Positions 18,991 through 30,960 of a stretch of DNA of 64,000 bases are shown here, piece by piece (position 1 is the first letter of the stretch; each line of letters begins with the position of its first letter). Made by a program: the position numbers and the translations under genes. The notes under the pieces are model-generated. The model worked only from the letters and a program-made list of their open reading frames with translations. It ran no database searches and was not told the origin of the DNA. Source of the stretch: Cyrtodaria siliqua (taxonomy: Eukaryota > Mollusca > Bivalvia > Adapedonta > Hiatellidae); NCBI GenBank assembly GCA_037043455.1, contig JAWPHD010011487.1, forward strand, positions 19,467 to 83,466, given 5' to 3'.

Positions 18991-21440
18991 GCAGAGGCCC
19001 GAAATGCCACCTGTACGTACGCTAATCTCCGGCTGATTGTTGTCACCTTCAGTCAATCCACCAGGTCTCGACCTGGTGTGGTTGATTGGGTCGGACCCCT
19101 CGTCAGGTGGTATGGACACTTCCGTCGAGAATACTCTGATATGCTGACGGCTGGGAACCAAGATGTGGCTGTTCATTGTCGCCTTCAGAGTCAATCCGCC
19201 CGAGCTCGACCTAGTGGTTGTTGGAGTGGGTCGGACGGCCCGACTGGATGAGTTGAGTAGGTATGAGTTGGTCCGTCGGGAATGCTATGGTATGTCGACG
19301 ACAGATGCCCGAAAAGCCCCTGACACTGTATGTGGGCCCATCTCCGGTTGGTCTTTGTCTCATCCAGAGTCAATCCGCCCGAACTCGGCCTGGTGGTGTG
19401 TGGAGTGGGTCGAACCCTCCATCGGATGGTATTAGTCGTTCCGTCGGTAATAGTCTTGTATATCGACGGCTTAGGACCAAACACGGACGCTGTCTGTGGA
19501 CCCAGGTCTGGGTGGTTTTTGTCGCATTCGGAATCATTCCGTCCAAACTCGACCTAGTGAGGTTGGAGTGTGTCGCACCCCAAGTCTCGTGGTATGAGTC
19601 GTTTCGTTAGGAATACACTGGTATTCCGACGGCAGAGGAGCAAACATGGACACTGTCTGTGGACCCAGCTCCGGGTGGTTTTGTCGCCTTCTGAGACCAT
19701 CCGCCCGAACTTGATCTATTGGGGTAGACCCCCAATCTGGTGGTATAACTTGTTTCGTCAGGAAGGCTCTGGTATGCCGACGGCTTAGACCCATAACGGC
19801 CCATAACTCTGTATGTTAATCATCCCTGGCTGGTGTTTGTCACCTTCAGAGTCAATCAACCCGAACTCGACCTAGTGGGGGTTGGAGTGGGTCGAACCCC
19901 AGTCGGGTGGTACGAATTGTTCCGTCCCGAAAGGCCCCCTGACAATATATGTGGACTCATTTCCGGATGTTTTTGTCACCTTCAGTCAATCCGCGGTTGG
20001 AGAGCGTCGGACCACTCGTCGGCTGGTGTAAGTCATTCCATCGGAAATACTCGTGATTGCCGACGGCGGAGGACAGAACGTGACCCAGACACTGTCTGTG
20101 GGTCAATTACTGGCTGGGTTTTGCCGAGTCAATCCCCCCGAACTCGACCTGGTGAGCGTTGGAGAGTGTCGGATCCCTCGTCGAATGGAGTCGTTCCGTC
20201 GGGGATACTCCGGTATAGCGACGGCGGATGTCCGAAAATGGACCTGGACAATGTATATGCGCCCATCTTCAGCTGGTGTCAAAACACGAACTAGAAATGG
20301 ATGCAAATATAGTGTCAGGGGCATTTCGGGCGTCTGCCGTCGGCATACCAGAGCATTACCGACGGACCAACTCATACCTACAGACTGGCGGTCCGACCCA
20401 CTCCAACAACCACTAGGCCGGGCCCGGGCGGACTGACTCTGAAGGCGACAATGACCAGCCAGATCTGGGACCACAGACAGTGTTCGTGTATGGTCCTCAG
20501 CCGTCGGCATAACAGAATATTCTCGACGGAAGGGTTCATACCAAATCTAACCTCACCAGGTCGAGTTCTGGTGGATTGACTGAAGGTGACAACAATCAAC
20601 CGGAGATGGGCGTACCTATAGGTGACATTTCAGGCCTCTTCCGTCGGCATACCAGAGTATTCCCGACGGAACGACTCGTACCAACTGACTGGGGGTCCAA
20701 CCCACTCCAACTCACATTTGGTCTAGTACGGACGGATTGACATCAAAGGCGACACAAACCAGCCGTAGATTGGCCCACATGCAGTGTCAGAGGGCATAAA
20801 GGGCCTCTGTCGTCGGCATACCAAAGCAAGCCCGACGGAACGGCTCATACCAACCGACTTGGGGCCAACCCCCACCAGGTCAAGTTCGGGCAGATTGACT
20901 CTGAAGGCGACAAAAACCAGCCGGATATTGGCCCTCATACAGTGTCAGTGGCATACCAAAGCATTCCCGACGGAAGGACTCTACCACTCAATAGGGAGTC
21001 CGACCCACTCGAGTTAATGCGGATTGACTCGAAGGCGAAACTTACCAGCCGTATCTGGGACCACAGACAGTGTCCAAGTTTGTTCCTCGGCCGTCAGCAT
21101 ACCAGAGTGTTCTTGACGGAAGAATTCATACCACCCGACGTGGGGTCCGACTCACTCCACGTACACCAGGTCGAGTCCGGACGGATTGACTCTCTGAAGG
21201 TCACAAAACCCAGCCGGAGACTGGCCCACATACAGCGTCGGGGGCAATTCTGGTCCCTGCCTTCGGCATACCGAAGCATTTGCTATGGAACGACTCATAC
21301 CACCCGACTAGGGGTCCGACCCACTCCATCCTCCACCAGGTCAAGTCTCTTAATGCGACAAAAACTAGCCGGAGATGGGCCCACATACAGTGTCATGGGC
21401 TATTTTGGAGTTTGGACCTCTGCTGTCTGCATTGCCGACG
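18985..21440. repeat. Head-to-head satellite array, ~130-180-bp units, palindromic
   Basis: On the left, GTCAATCCGCCCGAACTCGA-type motifs recur near 19052, 19190, 19369, 19533, 19695, 19851, 19985 and 20128. From about 20310 the complementary GGATTGACT-type motif recurs near 20431, 20573, 20734, 20892, 21021 and 21183. Units therefore point in opposite directions about a centre near 20290. Each unit includes a ...GTCGGCATACC...CCGACGGAA phrase and a GGGCCCACATACAGTGTC phrase. Units are diverged, so the array is not recent. Open frames across it are repeat translations. The overall form resembles foldback elements whose TIRs are tandem arrays. Confidence 0.85.
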
Positions 21441-22067
21441 GAATGACTTTTCTGTGCTCCATTTCATATTTTGCGTACACATATTTTTCACATAGCTAAA
21501 TCCCTGCTGGATGATGAACACCGCCTTATTGCAACAGTACGTACTGCGCCAGCAGCAATATTGCTTGTATCAATGGCTAACTTACTTAATGACTGTTGAC
21601 ATTTTTATTTTTCACTCCAAATAAAATATTAATACATGTATTTGTTTTACTCAATAAGTTTGTCAGAGTCAGCAACGAAACATTAAGACAACATTTTCTA
21701 TAATAACCAGCCATCAGTTGCTTTTAAAGTCAGTACAGGAAATACAGAAATAGCCTTGAACTTAGCTTCATTAAGATTAACTTGACCCTGTCCCATTTTA
21801 TTTCCTTAATATGTGACAGTAGCGCGACAAAATTGCTCATTGTTGAGGTTGACTGTTAAATTCGCGTCTGTAAGACGGTCAGAGAAACTATGGCAAATGT
21901 TTTGTCCATGCGTTGTACGCGTCACATCCAAGTCAGACATTAACATGTTGACGAGACCTTCAAACGTCGCTGGTGAATGGCATAACCTTATATTGAAACA
22001 GGCGATTTAAAGTTACAAATGCTGAAACTTATTTTGCTCTTTCTGTGAGAGGTACTTGCCAAAACAT
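21441..22067. other. Intergenic, nothing recognised
   Basis: No repeat pair or coding similarity seen. The ORF at 21813-22010 has no recognisable pattern. Confidence 0.4.
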
Positions 22068-22660
22068 TTTTTTATGCTCCCCGTAATTTTCGGAGGAGCA
22101 TATAGTCGCCGCATTGTCCGTCCGTCCCATTTTTGTCCGGAGCATAACTTCAAAACAACTGATGGGACTACAATGAAACTTTAAACAATGATAGAAGGCA
22201 ATGAGAGGAACTGCGGAGTGCAAGAACCGTATAACTCTTGTCTTCATTCAAATTAGAGGTACTGCCTTTTGTGATTTTATATTTAGTATTCTTGTCTGGA
22301 GACTAACTCAAAAACTACCTTTGGGACTACCATGAACGTATTTAACAATGACTGAGGGCAATGAGAGGAAGTGCAGAATGCAAGAACCGTAACTATGTCT
22401 TCATTCAAATTAGAGTTATTGTCCTTTGTAAATTGTATACTTAGAATTCTTGTCCGGAAATTAACTCCAAAACTACTGATGGGACTATATTGAAATATCA
22501 CACAATAATAGAGGGCAATGAGAACCGTAACACTGTCTTCGTTTATATTAAAGTTATTTACCTTTGTAATTGTATACTTAGAAATTTTATCTGGCGCTTA
22601 ACTTCAAAACTACTTGTAGGATTGCACTGGATACATTTCTGGGAGCATCCATCGGTTCTA
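22068..22660 (+). repeat. GCTCCCC/GGAGCAT element with ~150-bp tandem units
   Basis: Opens with the short palindrome ATGCTCCCCGTAATTTTCGG AGGAGCAT, and the far end carries GGGAGCATCC. In between, units recur near 22135, 22295, 22453 and 22590 with a GTCCGGAGCATAACTTCAAA-type start, ACTACTGATGGGACTA, and GGCAATGAGAGGAA. Later units are shorter. Non-coding; probably a non-autonomous element with amplified internal repeats. Confidence 0.65.
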
Positions 22661-22753
22661 CTGATTTTCTTGTTGTGTTTTGCCAATTTCCAATTTTATC
22701 AATAGAGTCATCAATTCATGGAATTGGAAATGAATCAGTTTTTGTGTGACACT

Positions 22754-23210
22754 CAAGGGCGTAGCTGTGTCTAAATCAATGTGTAGGTACAAGGTCTAGT
22801 GGGGTATGGGGGCATGCCCACCTGTGATTTGTTTTCAGAAGGAAGCCAAATCCTGCATTCTGAAGGTATTTTAAGCAGCAAACAGTATGTTTTGAAGCTT
22901 TTGTAATCTTCTATTTCGCAACAAAAACATCGGAACAGAACAAAATAACATATATTAATATGAATACTTGCTTTTTGAAAATCTTTCGAAATTTTGCACA
23001 ATCATGGTGTTTGGTTCCGAAAAATCGCGAGCGAAAACAGTTCGACTATTATTTTTTTAAAAGACCACGAGTAAAAATTGGTATGATCTGACCATACCCC
23101 TCCACCCCATACCCCGTCTGTTTTATTGCGTTTTTGGCATTTTTATTTTTTTGATTTCTGGGGACAATGTATAGGCACGTGCCTACAGTGCTTATAGGCA
23201 GCTACGCCAC
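22754..23210. mobile_element. hAT-like non-autonomous element, 457 bp
   Basis: The termini carry GGGCGTAGCTG at the left and its inverse CAGCTACGCC at the right. TGACACT is duplicated directly outside (22747-22753 and 23211-23217), one base short of the 8 bp expected of hAT elements; the eighth position differs (G versus C). The interior has no transposase ORF. The superfamily call rests on target-duplication length and the CA-plus-G-rich terminus, so it is tentative. Confidence 0.65.
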
Positions 23211-23217
23211 TGACACT

Positions 23218-23884
23218 GTTGTTTTTTCTGTAATCAGTACACATCCGTTATGTATTATCTGGTTTTGATACACGAATACACAAATCACCTTTTATTCTTT
23301 TTTAAGCCTCTTTAAGCATGTCGACTGTACATAGAAGGATCACTTTATTTCAAAATCAGTAAGCCATAGGCCCATGTGGTCATACAATATATACATATAC
23401 ATTTTTAACAGACATAGCAAGATTCGTACATACATGTATTAACAAATATCAGTTGTAGAAGTAAACACAGTTATACTGTTTACTTCTTTTTAGAGAACAA
23501 AAACAGAAAAAAACAACAACAAAAAGCGACACACATGAGAACGTCAGAATTTCAATTTAAAAGTTCACGAAGAAGGTGACTAAACATATATAAATATATC
23601 AATGTTGTGGTTGATGTATTATATATGCAGGTTTAAGTATGTACCAAAGCGAATCATGTTATCCACTTGTTTTTCTCTATTTGCCTTTCATTAAAAACCA
23701 CAAACTATTCGGTAGGTAATGGCTCTTTTGATAGTCATGAAATATGTTTCTCACAAAATAATGAAAGGTTTAACTATTATGCAAGAATTTTCATTATTTA
23801 CTTTTGACATGCTTACCTGATCACAATTATTTGGGTAGGCGTATGTCGAGGGTTCAAGCGAAACTAGTGTTTCTTGTTCTGAAA
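23218..23884. other. Intergenic, nothing recognised
   Basis: AT-rich with an A/C-rich run near 23500-23530. No supported gene. Confidence 0.4.
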
Positions 23885-23888
23885 TTAA

Positions 23889-24198
23889 AGGAACACATGA
23901 CAGTCTTGATTTTTTTAAAAACTCACGGCGTCCCGTTAGTTTTCCTCTTAACTTGCATCTGTTCAATCATTAATATTAATTGTTAGAATAGTTCAAAGCA
24001 AATTATTTTCGCATATTATTATTATAATATTGCACCAGTAATATATTTAAAAAATTGGTAAAATAGTGAAGAAAGTTGAAATATCAATTTTTTATTTAAT
24101 TATATGCAAGCAGTTTTAAAGTCAAAATGACGCAGGATAAGTAAATCGAGGAGCAAATTTTAATGTTTGAATAAAACGCAAGATTGCCATGTGTCCCT
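23889..24198 (+). mobile_element. TTAA-flanked MITE, family M1, copy 2
   Basis: Flanked by TTAA at 23885-23888 and 24199-24202. The TIR reads AGGAACACATGACAGTCTTG on the left and CAAGATTGCCATGTGTCCCT on the right. It matches copy 1 (reversed) along its full length, including CGGCGTCCCGTTAGTTTTCC near the left end. This is the best preserved member in the window. Confidence 0.8.
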
Positions 24199-24309
24199 TT
24201 AAATATAGCTACACTAGTTTGTGCTCATCCCTCGAAGTGTCTTTATATACGCCAAGGAAAGAAGGTTATAAAAAGCTTTATTGAAACAAACACTTCCGCA
24301 AAGGATACC

Positions 24310-24345
24310 AATACTTTTAAAGTGACACACGGCAATATTGCTTTA
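24310..24345 (+). mobile_element. Family M1 MITE terminus, fragment
   Basis: TTTTAAAGTGACACACGGCA followed by ATATTGC resembles one M1 terminus. No partner terminus was found nearby. Confidence 0.4.
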
Positions 24346-24423
24346 TTTTCACCCAGCATTATGATGAAACCTTCAATTGTTCTATGCTGATAACTTATAC
24401 TAGTAATGCTAGTTTTGTTTTTG

Positions 24424-24625
24424 TGGTGCTTTACGTCATTTTTAACACACGTCATTTTCAACACATGTAAGGTTATATATGATTGTGGCCGAGGCAGACC
24501 ACCCACTTTTCCTGAGTAAAACCGGTACTGTATACCTCCCGCCATCCGTAAAAATCGACACTCCCCACTTACAAATCGAGCTCCCAGCGCGACTCGAACC
24601 GGCAGTTTGCAAGTTAACCCCGTTA
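24424..24625 (-). mobile_element. tRNA-derived SINE, family A, degraded
   Basis: The reverse complement carries the family A body: TACGGATGGCGGGAGGTATA, ACTCAGGAAAAGTGGGTGG, and the tail TAACCTTACATGTGTTG. The tRNA-like head is partly deleted and mutated (TTCGAGTCGCGCTGGGAGC). Confidence 0.7.
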
Positions 24626-26200
24626 GAGGCTATAATGAATCAATCATTTTATTCATTTTCAAAATAACGGATTTGCATCAAGGGAAGTAATTCTAGCCAG
24701 TCTAAATTATTCAAATTGTACAATCAAGTTCTATTATTATTTTACACACAATGTATGGCGTATTATAGCCAACTTATTAATATTAAAGGGACTAGAGGCG
24801 ATCTGGAATAAGTTGTGTAAAACCTAATACACTTAAGGAAAAAGTAAGCGGAATATATACTGTGTACTGAAATATAATTAGTTATAGCTTTTAGTTAAAT
24901 GCACGTCGAGATATTTGATTATTAATACAGAGTTGCGTTTCTTTGTTCCTTTAGTATACAAATGAAACCTATCATCATGGGATTCAGATTCATGAATAAT
25001 AATCAGAAGATAAATGTTTATTAAAGTGTCACAAAACATATTACATATAAAACCCTCAGTACAACATATTAAAATAGATGAGATTTTGGGCCGATATCGA
25101 TCTATGAGACACTAATATCATATATAGAATTCAGTGCATGTAAATAAAATAACAGATAAAACGTAGTATTAAATCGAGTCCATTGTTAATTATTATTTGT
25201 GAATATGTTTGTTGTGTAAAACTCGACGACCCGGCTGGTTATTGTTGTTAAATCATACATATTAATTCGTATGTGGTTTATATTGCTTTATGTTGTGCAC
25301 ATATAAGAAAAGTGTACTTCGATAACAACACAATACTTTTTTTTAGCCTTAAAACATCATATGAAATGTGTATTTTATGAAGATGGTCACTACATGATGG
25401 CATGAATTACATAAAATACATCAAATATAGTATGTACAGGATACGTGACCGACAACCTGGTTTGTTCAACTTCCTACAGACATAACGGTAAACTCATGAA
25501 AGCCGTAGTGGTTTTATTTGAGATTTGTTTGTCATTTTGAGCAATGATAGTAGTTTTTCAATTCAATTTTGTAAAGATAGCAGGATATATAGTTGATATT
25601 ATTTATATTGTTGGTTCGCATCTAAGGACGCTATCTCGTATATTGTGCCCGGATTTGAGTACTCCGCTTTGTTACATACAGATAGAGTTAATGCCCAGCC
25701 TTCGTTCATGTTTATACAGTTGAGATATTGCGAAGATTAACACCATCGAGTTCACATTTTATTTGAGAAGTAACATTTCTTATTGATGAAAAATAAAATT
25801 AAATTCATAAACATCAATCTAACATGTATACATATTTAGATTTCCATTAAATTCAATTTACATAACTTTATTTCATGTAAACAAAACTGTTAAATATTCA
25901 AATTAAGTGATACCGCCACGTTTATTACCGATCATAACCGCTAGACGGTTACATTTTAAAACTATTGTATTAATGCACTCTAAAAAGTAGAGGAACATTA
26001 AACATATTTCAGAGTAATAATAAACACACCATTTCTGATAGCACTTAAAACGTTAAGGAACAAAATATATTATTTATTCACTTACACTTTACAGTTGTTC
26101 GTGATACACAAAAGCATTATGCATTTACCTGTCAATTACAGGCTCCACTGAGTTTTAATTGCTTTACAACTTGTTACTTCGGCAGTCTCAAATGAAATTA
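24626..26200. other. 1.6 kb AT-rich sequence, no feature seen
   Basis: No long ORF, no repeat pair matching elsewhere in the window, and no RNA-like structure recognised. It is the longest quiet stretch of the window and could be intronic or unique intergenic DNA. Confidence 0.4.
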
Positions 26201-26214
26201 GATTAGATGGGCGG

Positions 26215-26400
26215 GGCTATAATCGGTAGTTTACAGATTATGGGAAGTCCGTAGTAAACGATCGCGGCGTACTTTGAAGTTTTTGGAAGTACGCTGTACG
26301 CCTTTGATGTTAATTTTCGCCGTACAACTACGATATTTGGACGTAATTTACGGCCGTACGCCCATTAACGGAAGCCCTGGCAGCATACATACAAATTGAG
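26215..26400 (-). repeat. CCAGGGCTTCC-ended repeat fragment
   Basis: The reverse complement starts CCAGGGCTTCCGTTAATGGG and contains repeated GTACGGCC/GTACGGCG phrases. The segment at 46329-46400 starts CCAGGGCTTCCACTAAGG on the plus strand, so both may be ends of one element family. The remaining structure is not defined. Confidence 0.35.
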
Positions 26401-26469
26401 TATACACGTGATTAATTATGGTGTATGACAATATGTATGACAGTACATTCAAAAGTATTGATTGATTAA

Positions 26470-26860
26470 TTGAATTGGGGTTTTAAGGCGCACCAACACA
26501 TGAAAAGGTTATATGGCGCCTAACAGGCATGAAAATGCCAGGCTCATCTTCCATGTACATCGAGATAAAATATGGAAAATGGGCCTAGAACCTTCTCACC
26601 CTGAACTGCAGAGTTGCTGCAAATTCTATCGTAGAAACTCCATTTACGCTGGAGCCACGTTATTGTTTTTCTGCCACTGCTCTTTTGATGCGAGCGAGAT
26701 AGCACCTGAAACAATGCAGGGATCATGATGAAGACCTTTAATGAATATGCACAAAAAATGATAAAATGAACATGACTTTGGGGGGATTCTACCCCTCTGC
26801 CTACCCCACCAAAGGGATCTGTAGTGGCCCTATTATTTGCCCCGTGACCAAACGAGGGCC
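26470..26860 (+). repeat. Dispersed repeat family D, copy 2
   Basis: Starts GGGGTTTTAAGGCGCACCAA and follows the same landmarks as the copies at 4758 and 30632, ending near TCTACCCCTCTGCCTACCCC. The ORFs 26513-26728 (plus) and 26544-26726 (minus) are inside it and not conserved. Confidence 0.75.
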
Positions 26861-27493
26861 CTCGGGAACCACACGTAATTATATCAAAAAAATATGGATA
26901 TGTAACGTATCTATAATAAACATTGGATGAACTCTTAACAATTTCATTTTAGTCCTAATGAAACTGACACTAATCACAATATAAAGTAGGGAATTACGCT
27001 CAAACAAGAAAATCAAATTTGATTAAAAGCCAGTTTGTTCTCAATTAAGTATTATTATTATTCAAACTAGTTATACGAAGCTTAAAGGCCTTATTGATTA
27101 TTTTACTTAGCATGTGTATTTCTGATTTGTTATTACTTTGTAAGAGAAGCGTAAATTTGTACATACTAGCTCTATATCTATAGAAACGCTTTAAATCTGA
27201 ATACAAGGGACATATAAAAACAAAATGATGCTCGACTTCTAGTCGTCGTCTACTTCATTTAAGTTGCAAAGCTGCCATACTCGAGTATTCTTTTCTATTC
27301 TGTTTTCGAGTCTGCCGAACCTACCAGTAGGCATACGTAAATTATGTGCCAATATGCGTCATTTTGTTAAGAGATGTGCGTACACTCCTCGAGAAAATAA
27401 TATCCAAGTAAGGTTTAGGTGCAAAACTTTCAACTACTTTATACAACGCAAGACTGATTCGTATCAACTGTGGCACTGAATAGTAGTACAAAG
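26861..27493. other. Intergenic, nothing recognised
   Basis: AT-rich, with short ORFs only and no recognisable domain. Confidence 0.4.
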
Positions 27494-28530
27494 TCATCTA
27501 GTAATCTTGTTTAGATCATATTTCACTTCAGTTACATCAATCCCATATATCCATTGTTCATTTCTTTTAAGTTCACCCCGTTTGCGAAATACAAACATTT
27601 TAGTTTTAGCTACATTAACTTCCATGTTACTTTTGATACAATATTCTTCTCGCCTATCTAATGATGCTTGTAAATCGTGTGGGGTAAGAACAAACAAAAG
27701 TAAGATAATACAAATATCCCTTAAATTAATTCCACAATCTCGTCTGTTTTGAATACATAGGTCCAGGTATTCATCGACCAGTGAGAATGAAATTGATAAA
27801 TGTATCTCTTTTAAGTGCACAGCTATATCAAAGAAATCAGAGAAATATGTCCACAGTTTAACACATGATTTGTTTGATTGATACATGCTTCAACTTATTT
27901 GTAAAAGTGTGCCATTTAAACCCAGATTATATAACTTGAACTATAACGCATGTCTATATTTAAAGTCAACGAATGCACAATATAATCTATTGTTTTCAAG
28001 CAAAACATTTTCAATTAATGCATGTAATATAAAAATAGCGTCTGTTGTTGTACATCCTTTTTTAAAAACAAATTGCGAGTCTAATATAACATTAATCTTA
28101 TTACACCTTTTGGATATATACGTTGGTTTAAAATACAATTAAACAGTTTTCCAGAATGACTCAATAAAGTTATTCCTCTGTAGTTTTTTAACATTATTTT
28201 TATCACCTGATTTATGTAGCGGTATAATAAAACATGTTGCCCATGCCCGGGGAAATACTCCTGCATCCAAAATCCTATTAAAAATAGCAGCATTATGTCC
28301 AGACAATATACACTGGTCTCAGTAAAGTACTCGTTTAGTAGCTCATCTTCGCCGCAAGTTTTTCTACGCTTTAGCCATGATACCTCATCATGAGATGTTC
28401 CTTTATCTAATTCTTCAAAAATTGAAACAACATCTTCAAAATCGTGATTATCATTAAAATGTTCATCATCTCTATGCGTAGAATGTACAAAGTCAGCAAG
28501 CCTTTTTTCAGTTTCAAAAGCGGGACTTAA
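27494..28530 (-). pseudogene. Non-LTR retrotransposon reverse transcriptase, fragmented
   Basis: Three frames on the minus strand line up with a LINE reverse transcriptase. The upstream part includes 'KNYRGITLLSHSGKLFNCIL' (28081-28293), then 'DSQFVFKKGCTTTDAIFIL' with 'LYCAFVDFKY' (27941-28138; the FVDFKKAFD-type motif A with its end lost). The last is 'DLQASLDRREEYCIKSNMEV' with 'NVAKTKMFVFRKRG' (27494-27886). The catalytic [YF]ADD box falls in the gap between frames and is not intact. Frameshifts and stops between segments show it is dead. The upstream 28300-28530 segment also reads as the pre-RT region. Confidence 0.8.
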
Positions 28531-29290
28531 GTACTAAAGAACATGGACATATATTATATAATGCTCCTTTGCGATATACAACCCATGCAACCCGTTCCTT
28601 TTAAAGGGAAGAATAATAACACTCCCACAAGCCAGCAACGAGTAATGAAAAACGCACCTTAACTCCATATGTTTATGCTGTTGGATTTCTCGCAAACAAT
28701 TTGGAATAAAACTGCTGAACCAATATTTTCTGTTTTTTAAGTCTTGAATCTTGATACCTAACTTGTCTTACATGGTTATTGGCAGGCTGTTATGATAAGC
28801 AGTTACAGCAGTTAGTTACTCTGTCATTTACCATTGTTTACTATATGGATAATCATCAACAGAAAATTGTTCCACTAAATTTCAAGCTGCATTAATCTGT
28901 CTCGGAATAAATTCCAATTGCTTTTACTGACCTTTTTATGGTTTGACTTCTGACAGTATTATAGAATAATGTTTTTGAGAAAATGATTTCGTTGTGCGAT
29001 GCAGCTAAAAAAAAACGGAAATGCACGTTGCATTTCACAACACCAATGTGGAATGCACTACATCCAGATATGCACGTAAAATATTAAATGTGGACTTGTT
29101 ATATGGATTATATCATGTTTGTCCATAATGCCACAAATTCTAATCTTTTTAAACGGATTTGTTTTGTGGTGCGTTTTCATTGATCGTGGGTATATTTTCT
29201 GAACTAGTTAATAACTGTGCAACAAGCAAATTTGTTTGTAAAGCAAAAGGGGTGGTTGGGTTTTGGGGTGACATGTCTGGTAAAACCCGA
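28531..29290. other. Intergenic, nothing recognised
   Basis: Separates the LINE fragment from the membrane-protein gene. Contains the possible 3' flank of that gene; no clear AATAAA was seen close to its stop. Confidence 0.35.
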
Positions 29291-29295
29291 ATGAT

Positions 29296-29982
29296 TTACC
29301 AGTTCAAAAAAAACATAAACACACAAACACTGACGAATCCCCCAATGTACAAAAACGTCAGTACACATAAGAATCCAAAACTGACTTTTCGACAAACAGA
29401 TTCGCCATCTTCTGTTTGTGGTTGAATATCATACGCCAGATCCACGTCTTTCATGTATTTCACGGAATAGCGACTGTCGTCGATTGCGTCCGTGCGTAGA
29501 GCATCACGTGACTTTGTAAACATTGGTCTGAACAAAATCAGCAGAAGAAGGACGATACCAACACATCCAGCAATTCCGTCAATGATGTCACGTGCGAAAT
29601 GACGTTTCGACACCGCATATTCCTTTGCATATACCAAGTAGTAACCAATTTGGTAGCCCATAGTCTCATACAAGTACATGAAAAACATAAGTATAATCAT
29701 CACATATATTCTTTTGAAGCGTGTTTTGAACAATACCATGTCAGACTTGACTTCCAATATTAAATAATACATTTGAAATGGTAAAAACATGGTAGATATC
29801 ACTGGAAAGAAGCAATAAATAATCCATAGCAGGTCGTATATATAATCGCTGTCGCTGTTCGTTTTTGAGGACTGTGCCTGGTAGTAGTAGTCAGCAAACC
29901 TGACCCATCCCAGGGCACACTGAACACAAATAAGAATCAAGCATGTTAGTTTTAGAAATGGTTTACACTTGTTTTCCTCCAT
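29296..29982 (-). CDS. Five-pass membrane protein of unknown function (228 aa)
   Basis: A single uninterrupted frame, far longer than chance ORFs here, runs from an ATG at 29982. Hydrophobic segments by eye fall at residues 9-26, 51-76, 91-108, 133-152 and 201-226. The first could be a signal anchor. Between TM2 and TM3 a basic patch ('FKTRFKR') suggests a cytoplasmic loop. Residues 153-195 form a charged loop with several Asp and Tyr ('TDAIDDSRYSVKYM'). The tail after TM5 is only two residues (Asn-Trp). No domain is recognised, and neighbours are mobile-element remnants. It may be a single-exon lineage-specific gene, a retrocopy, or one exon of a longer gene. This is the strongest host-gene candidate in the window. 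Confidence 0.65.
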   Translation of the reverse strand: MEENKCKPFLKLTCLILICVQCALGWVRFADYYYQAQSSKTNSDSDYIYDLLWIIYCFFPVISTMFLPFQMYYLILEVKSDMVLFKTRFKRIYVMIILMFFMYLYETMGYQIGYYLVYAKEYAVSKRHFARDIIDGIAGCVGIVLLLLILFRPMFTKSRDALRTDAIDDSRYSVKYMKDVDLAYDIQPQTEDGESVCRKVSFGFLCVLTFLYIGGFVSVCVFMFFLNW

Positions 29983-29999
29983 AATGTGGTTGACAAAAA

Positions 30000-30630
30000 T
30001 ACGTTAAACACTCCTCGGTATGTGGCGAAAAACAGAACCGATGAAAATCCTGCAGCGCTTTTTAAGTTATAGTCAATATTTAATCTATGATTCTGCGTCA
30101 AAGCTGTTATTTTCCTGAAAAACACAACACATCATGTATGAGAAGTAATTACTGTGTAAAGATATCAATAACACTTCTCTGCCATATACACATACTAGGT
30201 AATAACTGCGTCAAGCATGCACACCCTCCTTCAACTAGCGTAGCAGGAGTTAGGTTGCTAGGAAACAGTAAGAATGCAAAAAAAGAAAGAATATGTTCTG
30301 TTTTGTTTTGTTTTGTTCTTGAAAACTGTGGCTGAAAAAGTAATGTTCATTTTGGTGAATTTGACCGATAATGACCTCTGACACCAAGAGCCAGACTCTG
30401 GATTCAAAGCCTTCGATTTCGTCTATTTATCCTAGGCAACTACTGTGCAAAATGTGAGCACCTCCTTAAACTGGCATAGGATGCGTTGTTTATGTTACAA
30501 GGAAACAATTCCGGGGCTTTTTTTAACTTCTATGTAACAGAGGCCTGTAAAAGGCATCTTCCCAATTGCAAATTTGAATGTGTTTTTTCTTTCCAGAAGT
30601 GGCAGAACGTTTTTCCAATCAATTTAATTG
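30000..30630. other. Intergenic with short duplicated phrases
   Basis: A (TTTTG)n run lies at about 30297-30318. Phrases around 30180-30260 and 30430-30500 (CCTAGGCAACTACTGTGCAA-like, 'CACCTCCTTAAACT') are diverged repeats of each other, and a third occurs near 31300-31430. They look like internal units of an old dispersed repeat. Confidence 0.4.
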
Positions 30631-30631
30631 A

Positions 30632-30960
30632 TTTGAATTGAATTGGGGTTATACGGCGCACCAACACAAGAAAAGTTCTATGACGCCAAACAGGGATGAA
30701 CAGGCTCATCCTCCATTTACATCTAGATAAAAATATGGAGAATGGGCCTAGAACATTCTAACCTGCAGAGTTGCTGCAACTTATATTGTAGACACTCCAT
30801 TTACGATGGAGCCACGACTCCGCATTTACATATGCGGTGTCATGAAGAAGACCTTGAATGAGCATGATAAAAAAATGACAAAAGGAACATGAAGGTGGGT
30901 CCTACCCATCTGCCTTTTCCAATAAACAAAAAAGCAGCCTCCAAGAATTTGAGAAAAATA
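30632..30960 (+). repeat. Dispersed repeat family D, copy 3
   Basis: Starts TTGGGGTTATACGGCGCACC and follows copies 1 and 2: CAGGCTCATCCTCCATTTAC, ATGGGCCTAGAACATTCT, TTTACGATGGAGCCACG. Shortened in the middle relative to copy 2. Confidence 0.7.

Noticed and set aside
19163..21499. Many 60-185-codon ORFs in the satellite palindrome
   Set aside because: They follow the repeat units on both strands with the same peptide phrases, so they reflect repeat sequence and not genes.
24626..26200. Possible promoter or ncRNA in the quiet 1.6-kb stretch
   Set aside because: No box motif, structure or conservation signal could be supported from sequence alone.
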